Shown here: positions 56,261 to 64,000 of the stretch, piece after piece
Position numbering within the stretch: position 1 is the stretch's first letter
Layout: each line of letters opens with the position of its first letter
DNA from: Kuschelorhynchus macadamiae
Taxonomy: Eukaryota > Arthropoda > Insecta > Coleoptera > Curculionidae
Assembly: GCA_030620095.1 (NCBI GenBank)
Contig: JAUTXW010004695.1
Span: 868,001-932,000 of the forward strand
Direction of reading: 5' to 3'
DNA length: 64,000 bases
The notes under the pieces: generated by a model
Databases searched by the model: none
Seen by the model: only the letters and a program-made list of their open reading frames with translations
What the model was told of the DNA's origin: nothing
Program-made: the position numbers and the translations under genes

Positions 56261-56279
56261 ACCTAATAACTGAATACAA
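53514..56279 (-). CDS. LINE ORF2: endonuclease and reverse transcriptase, 921 codons open
   Basis: The uninterrupted frame encodes an APE-type endonuclease and a non-LTR reverse transcriptase. Endonuclease motifs: AITEHWL near residue 40, CGDFNID near 145-150, SGLSDHEAV near 210. The N-terminal motif that normally precedes EHWL by about 30 residues is missing; residues 1-30 look like unrelated flank. Reverse transcriptase motifs: IIPLHKGGEKTNSCNYRPI near 480-496, CDYAKAFDCVSHEIL near 563 (first Asp), SGVPQGSVLGPILFLLYIND near 620, LFADDTSITW near 651 (Asp pair), VKFLGLNINSNLKW after it. The C-terminus ends YSVNDFFFSE. It acts by nicking DNA and copying its own RNA there. Lack of ORF1 and of the endonuclease start means it is probably not autonomous, but it is recent. 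Confidence 0.9.
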   Translation of the reverse strand: MYSVIRLISLYVKDQGNLEQKNFIFIYITLELEFPQLVAITEHWLNLNEPFYIERYTTVARYDRKNSAHGGTLILSLNGDFMSVSKYDHLLADSSFEFSIVYNQNLDLYVICIYRSPNSDVQSFLNSLVSLLDSLPIKGKKILCGDFNIDYATVCAIQKYLISIFDSFGLSMHVSSPTRISKNSSSIIDYMASDFSPSEVQSQVYNSGLSDHEAVISRFSLPIRPLPRSRHRGRIFSAANFSVFHNICFNTNWNFESDNVNTNFRTFLNKTLSAFNKAFPLKNIKPKRHKPWTTKGIRISAKNMRSLSYIKKFTDSFLILDISLIIGGYLIKSAKKLHYRKRLTNSNNVSKETWSIINNLRNKSNPVTQNLPGANDLNDYFINVSKNVTSSISPSLDPLSFLPPSKNLADSFFLSPVSNTELLKVIHNIKSKSSCSTDGLSIRIFLNLPLPVIEALTTLINESFIKGVFPDCLKTAIIIPLHKGGEKTNSCNYRPIALLPVLSKIIERLLKNRLMPFLLKHQIISPEQFGFLPNKCTSDAMFTLLRGVYSSLNNNHPTASVFCDYAKAFDCVSHEILINKLHFYGIRGTSLNWFKSYLGKRQQLVRANGSDSDCKLITSGVPQGSVLGPILFLLYINDITNLKINGRISLFADDTSITWSDFDTTSLHSSISKDLVIIKAWSDSNMLCFNVDKTVALSYKGTLQPLQVHNSNIEYVESVKFLGLNINSNLKWSNHIDTLTKKLSTACFAIRSVSKELDVPSARLTYFSLFESHLRYGLPFWGCCTTEQFRSIFMLQKRAIRYLFGLNNRAHCQYYFKKHEILTLPALFILETVCLLRKHINTLPERPQHVYPTRNSRHDIYLPIPSTELIKKSIIYNAIKLYNNLPVHLKSIPMLAQFRKNTKAYLIERPLYSVNDFFFSE

Positions 56280-56345
56280 AAAAAACTTGTCTGTATATCA
56301 AAAAAACTGCAGTAATTAGTTTAACCTACAATTATCGCGTCAATA

Positions 56346-56348
<3 letters not shown>

Positions 56349-56403
<55 letters not shown>
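56349..56403. repeat. TA dinucleotide microsatellite
   Basis: Alternating T and A between the LINE and mariner A copy 2. Confidence 0.9.
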
Positions 56404-56405
<2 letters not shown>

Positions 56406-56574
56406 GCGTGTTAATATTATAAAGTTCTATGTTACAATGAAATAAATGTTGGCACTATATTAGATATCAGAGCCACGAGATTTTATGTAAAGTTCATGTG
56501 AGTCAATATATAAAACTTTGCAGTTCAGTTTGGTTAAATAAAATGTGTTAAAACTATTTAGTTATCTATATGTA

Positions 56575-59099
56575 CAGGGTGGCCATTTTATGGTGATACA
56601 GTACCTTATCTAGAAAACGGTAATAATTACGACAAAAAGTTAAATACAAAAGTTGTTTGGATTCGTTTTGATGTGACACATGTCAACTTTCTTAATTTAA
56701 ATGGGACATCCTATATATTATTACATGTTTCGATTCTACTGTTAATTTGCGAAAATTTATATAATAACGTCTATATTTGAATTCTTTATCATTCTTGAGT
56801 AAATTGAGTTTTTAGAATTAAAAAAAAACATATTTAAAAAAAAAATGTTTACCTATAAAACTTTAATGGAACTGACTAATATCCTAAACAAACATTACTA
56901 AGGGTTCAATTCAACGAGTTTCCATGCTGGTCTTACCAATTAACATACAGGGTGTTAAAAATGGAGAGCTAAACAAACAGAACTTTAAATGTAAAAATCT
57001 CCTGTTTTTCAAATGGAACACCCTGTATATTTTTATTTCATCTGATTCAGCGTTCAATTACCTATCATTACTCATATATATTCATATACGATAGGCTTAG
57101 GAAATAACCTAATGCAATTGTTGACTTAAGTTGACATTTGCTCTGTTTGTCGTTTTTGTCAAATTTTTGCTGCGAAATTTGTTAAAAAATATCTTTATAT
57201 AGTTTAGATGAACGTTTGACATTATGCAACTGTTTCATAAAAAATAATAAAAGTCCAGGATTAGCCCTTACAGAATTTTCGAGGGAATATCCTAATAATC
57301 GAGTTCCCTCCAGGACTATATTTTTTCAAATTGTGCATGATTTGGAAAATGGTGTCCTTGAAAACTCTAAGAAAAATCGTCCTCACTGAGGAAAAACAAC
57401 TGGAGATTTTACTTTATTTCGAGGAAGATGATGAAAGATCCCAAAGAGATGCTGACAGAGACATTGCAGGTGTCAGTATAGGAAGTATTCAAAAAACACT
57501 GCAGGTGAATGGTTATCATCCTTATAAATTTCTTCCAACTCAATTATTATCACAATTAAACTTTAATGAAAGATTGACTTTTTGTTGTGATATTATGGAC
57601 CGGCAGTTCGAAAATGTGTTTTTTCCAAAAGTGCTTTGGACTGATGAGGCCTCATTTAATACGGCAGGTATTTTTAATCGGAAAAACCCTCATTACTGGT
57701 CTCAAACTAATAAACATCTAATAAAAGCAATTAAAAAACAGGGCCGTCAAACCGTAAATTTGTGGTGCGGAATTATTTGCGACCGTATTATCGGACCAAT
57801 ATTTTTTGACAGGTCGTTAAATGGCGAAAGATACTTGGAGCTGCTTAGGAATGAAATCATGCCCCTTATCAACGACTTGCCAAATATTCGAGAAAATATC
57901 ATTTTTCAGCAGGATAGCGCCCCTTACCACATGGTTGCACCGGCAGCAAATTTCCTTAATCAACATTTTCCATTATGGATAGGAAGACATGGTTTAATAT
58001 CCTGGCCACCACGAAGCCCTGATTTAAGCCCTTTAGACTTTTTTTTGTGGGGTGCACTAAAAAAGAATGTTTATAAAAATAGATCTAATAATAGAAATGA
58101 GTTAAAAATAAAAATCAGGGAAGAGATCAATAATTTTAATACATCTAATTCGGTAAGGAACGCTATTCGAAAAATGGAGGCAATTTACACTTCATGTATC
58201 GCAATGGACGGTGGCCATATCGAAAATTTTTTATAATCTGTTTTAATCATTTTTAATACTCAGTTAGTTATTAGTTATACCGTGTGGCACAAGATATTTT
58301 TTTGTCTCTCCCTTATTTTCGTAAACATTAAATAATAAGAACATAAATTACATAATATTTCACTTATATTTGTATTTTCTAACATTATTTATAGTCGCTA
58401 TCTGTGTTAAGGAAATGATAATAAGGCTTAGTTTACGACATTTTTAGTTTAGCCCACTTCATCTGTTTACTTATATTAAAAAAAAATAGTCAAATCAGAA
58501 AACGGCTAATAAAATCGAAACTGTTCATTTTAGGTATAGGACATATATATGAGTAATGATAGGTAATTGAACGCTGAATCAGATGAAATAAAAATATACA
58601 GGGCTTTCCCTTTGAAAAACAGGAGATTTTTACATTTAAAGTTCTCTTAGTTTTGCTGTGCATTTTTAACACCCTGTATATTAATTGGTAGGACCAGCAT
58701 GGAAACTCGTTGAATTGAACCCTTAGTAATGTATGTTTAGGATATTAGTCAGTTCCATTAGTGTTATAGGTAAAAAATTTTTCTTTAAAAAAATATGTTT
58801 TTTTTTTAAATTCTAAAAACTCAATGTACTCAAAAACGATAAAGAATTCAAATATAGATGTTATTATAAAAACTTTCGCAAATTAACAGTAGAATCGAAA
58901 TATGTAATAATATATAGGGTATCCCATTTAAATAAGGAAAGTTTACATGTGTCACGTCAAAACGAAACACCCTGTATAAACAAAAGTGAAATAAAATAAA
59001 AATTTAATTGAATCCAAACAACTTTTGTATCTAACTTTTTGTCGTAACTATTACCGTTTTCTAGATAAGGTACTGTATCACCATAAAATGGCCACCCTG
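56575..59099 (+). mobile_element. Mariner A copy 2
   Basis: Ends and arms match copy 1 at 31959-34625, with TA at 56573-56574 and 59100-59101. Internal tacagggtg-type motifs occur at 56945 and 57019 and in mirror positions. Confidence 0.95.
57188..58236 (+). pseudogene. Mariner A transposase, copy 2, catalytic domain open
   Basis: The N-terminal HTH is readable but the start ATG of copy 1 has become ATA, and an 11-bp deletion near 57380 shifts the frame. From there to the stop the frame is open for about 285 codons. It has LTEEKQLEILLYFEEDDERS, LWTDEASFNTAGIFNRKN (first Asp), GRQTVNLWCGIICDRIIGP, FQQDSAPYHMVAPA (second Asp) and SPDLSPLDFFLWGALKKNVY (third Asp), with 40 residues between the last two. 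It ends MDGGHIENFL. The catalytic core looks complete, but the copy cannot make a full protein. It supplies the 28 bp missing from copy 1. Confidence 0.85.
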
Positions 59100-59101
59100 T
59101 A

Positions 59102-59471
59102 CCTACTTTAAACCTTGATGTTGAAAAAATTCTTTAGTTCTTGGGGGGTAATTATCCCCATTACCCCCCTTATCGACGCCCTTGCCCAGAAAGGCATTCT
59201 AAATATGACACTGTCGAAAACTATTAAAGGTAGAAAGATGGTTAAGTTAGAAAAGTCGTAGAGAATTTCATTACACACTTGATCCTGACTGAAGGAAGTC
59301 CCAGCACTGATTAAGCCTCAGACGGAGAACAATGTGGGTAAATGCAAATTAGTTTACGAGGACACAACCTAAATAACAGCACCAACCGCAGTAACTTCAC
59401 AAATTTAACGACATTGAAATGTTTTTCTTCTGACACCAATATATCCAAAATTTGGGTTAAAATATAACATG
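59102..59471. other. Spacer between mariner A copy 2 and mariner C
   Basis: No gene. A small inverted repeat (ggggggtaat...attacccccc) occurs near 59141-59167. Confidence 0.45.
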
Positions 59472-60072
59472 TACAGGGTGGTCCACTTAAGATGCTCCTA
59501 TACTTTATCTCAATAAATAAGACACTGAGAAAAAAAAGTTAAATACAAAAAGTATTTGACCCTAAGTATATTTTTTATTTATAATATTTTTATATATACT
59601 GGTTGTTCCATTGTGCCAGGACAGTAACCAACTTTTTTCTTTTTAATGAAATGGTATGAATATTTTTAAAAATTCTAATTCTACGCTTGATTTTGAGTAT
59701 TTTTTGTCATCATAGCATACGAAATTTTGAGTAGTTTTTGAGAAAAATTAACTTTAACCTAAATAATATCCTAATCTAAGTTTTTTTTAACATTATAATT
59801 AAATTTAACATTAAATCAACAAGTAATGCAAGAAAGAAAGTAAATAATTACTTATTACAAAACATTTTCGACATAACATCCGTCTTTAGCAATACAACTA
59901 GTAAAATATTACGGTTACGGTTTTAATTTTCGCAATAATAGCATTTCTAAACGCGTCTTAATTTTACAAGATATCCATGCAAAAACAAAACTAGTAAAAT
60001 TGTTGCCTGGACACCAATAAATACACAGTTTTTATTTGACATTTAGATCCTCTAACTCTTTTTAAAGGAAAA

Positions 60073-61132
60073 ATGGCTTTATACAGTGTCCAAGAGCGTT
60101 TAAATCTTCATGAATGTTACCTAAGAAATAATAAGAGTCCAGCATTAGCTCTGCGAGAGTATCGGTTGTTGTATCTTACAAGACGGGTACCCACGAAACA
60201 TTTTTTCACGAATTGTTCGTGATCTTGAACGTGGAGTGGTAATAAATAAACAAAAACGGCGCCCAAAAATTGTCCTAACAGAAGAAAAGCAATTAGAAAT
60301 TCTCCTGTATTTTGAAGAAAACAGCGAAAATTCGCAAAGAGATGCATCCCGAGATCTACCGGGAATTAGTAAGACTAGTGTTCAAAGGACTTTAACTGAT
60401 AATAACTACCATCCGTTCAAATTTTTACCAGTTCAGGAATTATCCCAACGGGACTTTCAAACAAGCCCTTTTTATTGTTCTCTCATGATGAACCACCATT
60501 TTGAAACTGACATTTTTAAAAATATTTTATTTACCGATGAGGCAATTTTCAATATGGCCGACATGTTCAACCGAAAAAATACTCATTACTGGTGTAACTC
60601 AAATGAACATCGTGTAAAAGAAATGAAAAAACAGGGTCGGAGGAGTGTTTATGTGTGGTGTGGTATTATCCGTGATCGAATAATAGGTCCAGTATTTTAT
60701 GACTTTGTTCTGAATGGTGAGAGGTATTTAAATTTGTTGGAGAACGAAATATCTCCGTTAATTGACAATCTGCCGAACGATATTAATAAGAAAGGCTTGT
60801 TTATCAACAAGATAATGCTCCATATCACACTGTAGTGCCTATTAGAAATTGTTTGAATCAACGGTTTCCATTTTGGATTGGTCGGTACGGGACCATAGAT
60901 TGGCCAGCGAGGAGTCCCGACTTAACACACCTGGATTCTTTTATGGGGCAATCTAAAAAACGAGGTGTATAAAAATAGGTGTAACACTGTTCAAGATTTA
61001 AAAAGGAGAATTAGGCAAGAGGTAGAAAGACTTAATGCAACAGACGCGGTTAGAAATGCTATTGCGAGAATTGAAACCATGTATACTACTTGTATTGCCA
61101 AAGACGGGGGTTATCTCGAAAATGTTTTGTAA
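60073..61132 (+). pseudogene. Mariner C transposase
   Basis: Starts MALYSVQERLNLHECYLRNN, close to mariner A. A frameshift near 60205 breaks the HTH. The frame then gives RPKIVLTEEKQLEILLYFEE, ISKTSVQRTL, ILFTDEAIFNMADMFNRKN (first Asp), GRRSVYVWCGIIRDRIIGP and LNGERYLNLLENEISPL. A second shift precedes YQQDNAPYHTVVPI (second Asp). SPDLTHLDSF (third Asp) is followed by another shift, and the end reads MYTTCIAKDGGYLENVL. All three catalytic residues are present. Inactive because of three frame breaks. Confidence 0.85.
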
Positions 61133-61313
61133 TAAGTAATTAGTTACTTTCTTTCTTGCATTACTTGTTGATTTAATGTTAAATTTAACTATAATGTTAA
61201 AAAAAACTTAGAATAGGTTATTATTTAGGTTTGGTTAGATTTTTAACAAAAATACCCGAATTATTATAGAAAATTGGTCATAACTTCTAAACTACTAATT
61301 TTTGGAATATAAA

Positions 61314-61316
<3 letters not shown>

Positions 61317-61368
<52 letters not shown>
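61317..61368. repeat. TA dinucleotide microsatellite
   Basis: Alternating T and A inside mariner C, downstream of the transposase. Confidence 0.9.
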
Positions 61369-61370
<2 letters not shown>

Positions 61371-61917
61371 AATGATGCAGAATTAAATCCTAAACACAAT
61401 AAAAGTGCTAAATACAGGGTGTTCCATTTAAAAAAATTAAGTTTTTTTATTTACAAAAACATTTTTTTTATGGTCATTTGTGACCACTCTGTATAATGGA
61501 ATTTCTCTCTTGATAGGTCAGAGTATTAAATATTAACCACTCCCAGGGATCCATAACCAAAATTCACAATTTTAGTCTTCAAGTGTGAAAAAATCACATT
61601 TTTCCAAAAACCTGTTATTCCGAAAAAAAATAGAAAAGTTTATTTTTCTCAAAAACTACTCAACATTTCGTATGCTATGATGATAAAAAATTCTCAAAAT
61701 CATGCGTAGAATTAGAATTTCAAAAAATATTCATACCATTTCATTAAAAAGAAAAAAGTTGGTTACTGTCCTGGCACAATGAAACACCCTGTATACATAA
61801 AAATAATATAAATAAAAAATATACTTAGGGCCAAATGCTTTTTGTATTTAACTTTTTTTCTCAGTGTCTTATTTATTAAGATAAATTATAGGAGCATCTT
61901 AAGTGGACCACCCTGTA

Positions 61918-62690
61918 TATTGTTTGACATTTGCCGCCAAAGTTTCAGAGTTTACTATTTATGAGATTTATTTACATTTATATTAGTCAACATCTTTTAC
62001 CATTTTTAATTTTAATTATAAATTATATTAAATAAACTGTCTGGCATCTTTGTATTTGATATACTATTGTTTAATTTAAATTTTACAGTTACTTTGAATC
62101 TGGTTGCTCAAAAGAATTTTCTGTTAACTGAACAAAAAGGATATATTCTTTTCATATCCTCATCACATAGTAAAATTTTCAAGTTGAAATAAAATATTAT
62201 TTTTCACTTTTTAATGCATTTTTTAAAAACATTCATATCAAATATTCAGTAACGAAGAGATCTGTTTAAATAACATCTTTTGATGTAAATTCGATAACGT
62301 TCCTTTATTTTCATTGTAAATTTAACTTGTTTATTTTCATTAAAGAGTTGGAGTTATGTGACCATCTTTTTCAGGTTTTATTTTCTCTTCTTATTACTTT
62401 AATTTCCGATCAAATTGCCTGTAGGGTGCAAAGTCATTCAACATTAAATACTAAGTTCAGTCATTGATTTAAAAGAACATACCCTGTAGAAGACTACAAT
62501 TTCTTCCACACATACTTAAGTTCAACTGTTTTCGACTTTTGAAAATCGACTTTCTTGAACACCAAGATGTGTTCAGATATCGCCTTTAATTTAAAACCGA
62601 TTTTTTTAATAAAAAATGAAAAATCGCCATTTATCATTGATATAATTCTCTTTTTCCCAATAAAATACAGTTTTACATGCTATTTTTGTT
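61918..62690. other. Non-coding stretch
   Basis: No gene recognised. Confidence 0.4.
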
Positions 62691-63058
62691 TATACAGGCT
62701 TACTTAAACTGTTTACCCATACCCTTAGTCCCTAGATGTCAAAAACTGTGTTGTCCGTCGGTCCGTCCTTCGGTTTGTCTGTCCATCTGTATGTCAGTTC
62801 GCGGCATAGCTTAAAAACTTTATCAGATCGACTTCAAATTTTCGTCAAAAATTAAGGGTCATATAGGGATGTACCTCAAAGTTTTTTGTTGGAATCAACT
62901 GGCAAAATTTTGGTACGAATTCAAGATGACTGAAAAAAATGGTGGCTTAATAAAATATTTAAAACTTCAGCCTGAAAAACTACTTAATGGATTAATTTCA
63001 AATTATGTGCAATAACTAAATGTGCTATAGGGGTCACTTAGTAAAATGCTGGTACTAA
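62691..63058 (-). repeat. CCATTTTG-repeat copy joined to a PLE end
   Basis: Reverse-oriented copy with the cttcggtttgtctgtcc run, aaattaagggtcatatagg and acgaattcaagatg. It passes directly into PLE terminal sequence at ttcaacacacattcagtg, the same junction as near 44800. Confidence 0.75.
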
Positions 63059-63300
63059 TTCAACACACATTCAGTGTTCCGATCTCGTGAAGTAAAGGTT
63101 CCTGAAGATGCCTCGTGCAATCGAAGGCGAAACGTCGGAAAGTGATTACATTTTGACATGGTCTAATCCCAAGATCTATGAATGCCGTCAAAGCTTTCAA
63201 CCATGCACAAACTATCTTAGTTTTCCAAAAGCTTTCTCACTGTCCTACCTGCCGTATGAAACGAGTGGTACCAAAATAGCACGGCATCTGCTGATCGAAG
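63059..63300 (+). mobile_element. PLE terminal-repeat fragment
   Basis: Same sequence as 44546-44799 in the opposite orientation, extending slightly further at its 3' side. No PLE coding sequence is present. Confidence 0.65.
63102..63136 (+). ncRNA. Minimal hammerhead-like motif (PLE terminal fragment)
   Basis: CTGAAGA, extra T, a GCCTC stem with one mismatch to GAAGGC, then GAAACGTC. It is the sister of the motif at 44700. Confidence 0.6.
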
Positions 63301-64000
63301 CATAATTATTGTTGTAATTTTTTTTTGTTATGAAAAAATTTTCCAAGCAGCAAAATATATTTAAAAACGAAAATTACCAATGAAGAAAGGACGCGAAGTG
63401 GATTTATTTCCAATACCTACCAAGACGAACTGGCTCAGACCAAAGGTTGGTAAAACGAAATAATATGGTTGGGTATTTTGTTTAAATCGTTCTCAATTTG
63501 TAAGATCGTGTAATCAATTTAATATTTTTGTATTTACTCACCTATTGTTGCCAGTGTATGAGATTAATTTTTATAATTTTTTATTTTAATATTTTATAAC
63601 GAACGGAGGTAAATTTTAGAGGTAAATAGGGTCATTTGGTCTCGTTGCGTTCCGTAGGCATAATAAAATACGCTATACTAAGCTAGGCTGGGCAGTCCGA
63701 ATTGCCCTGATTACCTTAAAGCTTGACGAAAGTACCCGAAGATTTCACAGCTACCGAGACGCAGCCGAACGTGATAGCAAATGGAATATGAAATCGCGAT
63801 TTGGGTGATCAGCCGGTCTCTTCTCATAATTTGATTTTATCGGTCGCGGCTTCACGTCGGCATGCAGAAGTTCAGTTGTTCAGAGGTCGCGCAGTCGATA
63901 TTCTAACTGGATATTGTTTCGGACGTTTTTAATCGATGAAAATTGATTTATATACTGTTTTTTGTAATATATATTTTTTATTTTTATGATCGATGTGTGA
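63301..64000. other. Unannotated end of window, locally GC-richer
   Basis: 63620-63930 is distinctly less AT-rich than the rest and shares no sequence I recognise with the repeats here. It contains an insect initiator-like ttcagttgttc at about 63868, without a matching downstream element. It could be the edge of a host gene promoter, but nothing confirms it. Confidence 0.25.

Larger units (their letters stand above)
59474..61915 (+). mobile_element. Mariner C
   Basis: Ends start cagggtggtccacttaagatg and close with its complement, with TA at 59472-59473 and 61916-61917. Arms are inverted repeats of about 400 bp or more, including the ctcaaaaactactcaa run also present at the start of the window. 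A TA microsatellite sits in the 3' part. Confidence 0.95.

Overview
The window is AT-rich eukaryotic DNA made almost entirely of transposable elements and their debris. The families seen are mariner/Tc1, hAT, PIF/Harbinger, Penelope-like (PLE), CR1/Jockey-type LINEs, a tyrosine-recombinase remnant, MITEs and TA microsatellites. This mix, small spliceosomal-type introns in some transposases, and a short CCTAA (TTAGG) run point to an insect, most likely a beetle; the order is an inference. No host gene, rRNA gene or intact tRNA gene was recognised.

Layout. 0-1.6 kb: a mariner arm fragment, an unidentified transposon-associated coding fragment and a decayed tyrosine recombinase. 1.65-3.5 kb: a degenerate Tc1/mariner element (family G) on the minus strand with a TA microsatellite in its arm. 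3.54-3.75 kb: a short repeat carrying a well-formed hammerhead ribozyme. 4.7-7.8 kb: a PLE with reverse transcriptase and GIY-YIG nuclease, bounded by long inverted arms. 9.0-12.25 kb: a Tc1 element split by a hAT insertion with a clear 8-bp target duplication. 12.27-14.0 kb: a second family G copy with a duplicated 5' arm. 14-19.5 kb: a large palindrome, Tc1, LINE and Harbinger remnants, a second palindrome and a PLE fragment. 19.5-22.6 kb: a nearly intact hAT. 22.8-23.8 kb: an internally repetitive element built on a CCATTTTG motif. 25-28.6 kb: two LINE remnants, one interrupted by a decayed hammerhead copy. 30.5 kb: a probable tRNA-derived SINE. 31.36-36.63 kb: mariner B with mariner A nested in its left arm. 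36.8-37.7 kb: a LINE remnant. 38.9-41.5 kb: a second hAT copy. 42.1-44.06 kb: mariner D, with inverted repeats reaching into its transposase gene. 44.9-52.4 kb: mariners E and F side by side sharing one TA, with a TTAA-flanked MITE inside F. 52.9-56.3 kb: a LINE with a 921-residue open ORF2. 56.6-59.1 kb and 59.5-61.9 kb: a second mariner A and mariner C. 62.7-63.3 kb: another CCATTTTG repeat joined to a PLE terminal fragment.

The elements do not form a pathway; they record successive insertions. Insertion order can be read directly where elements are nested: hAT into Tc1, mariner A into mariner B, a TTAA MITE into mariner F, and a hammerhead unit into a LINE. The most notable signals are a canonical type I hammerhead in a short repeat, five minimal hammerhead-like motifs in PLE terminal sequences, mariner families whose arms repeat the terminal TACAGGGTG motif internally, and rearranged junctions around the E-F mariner pair.
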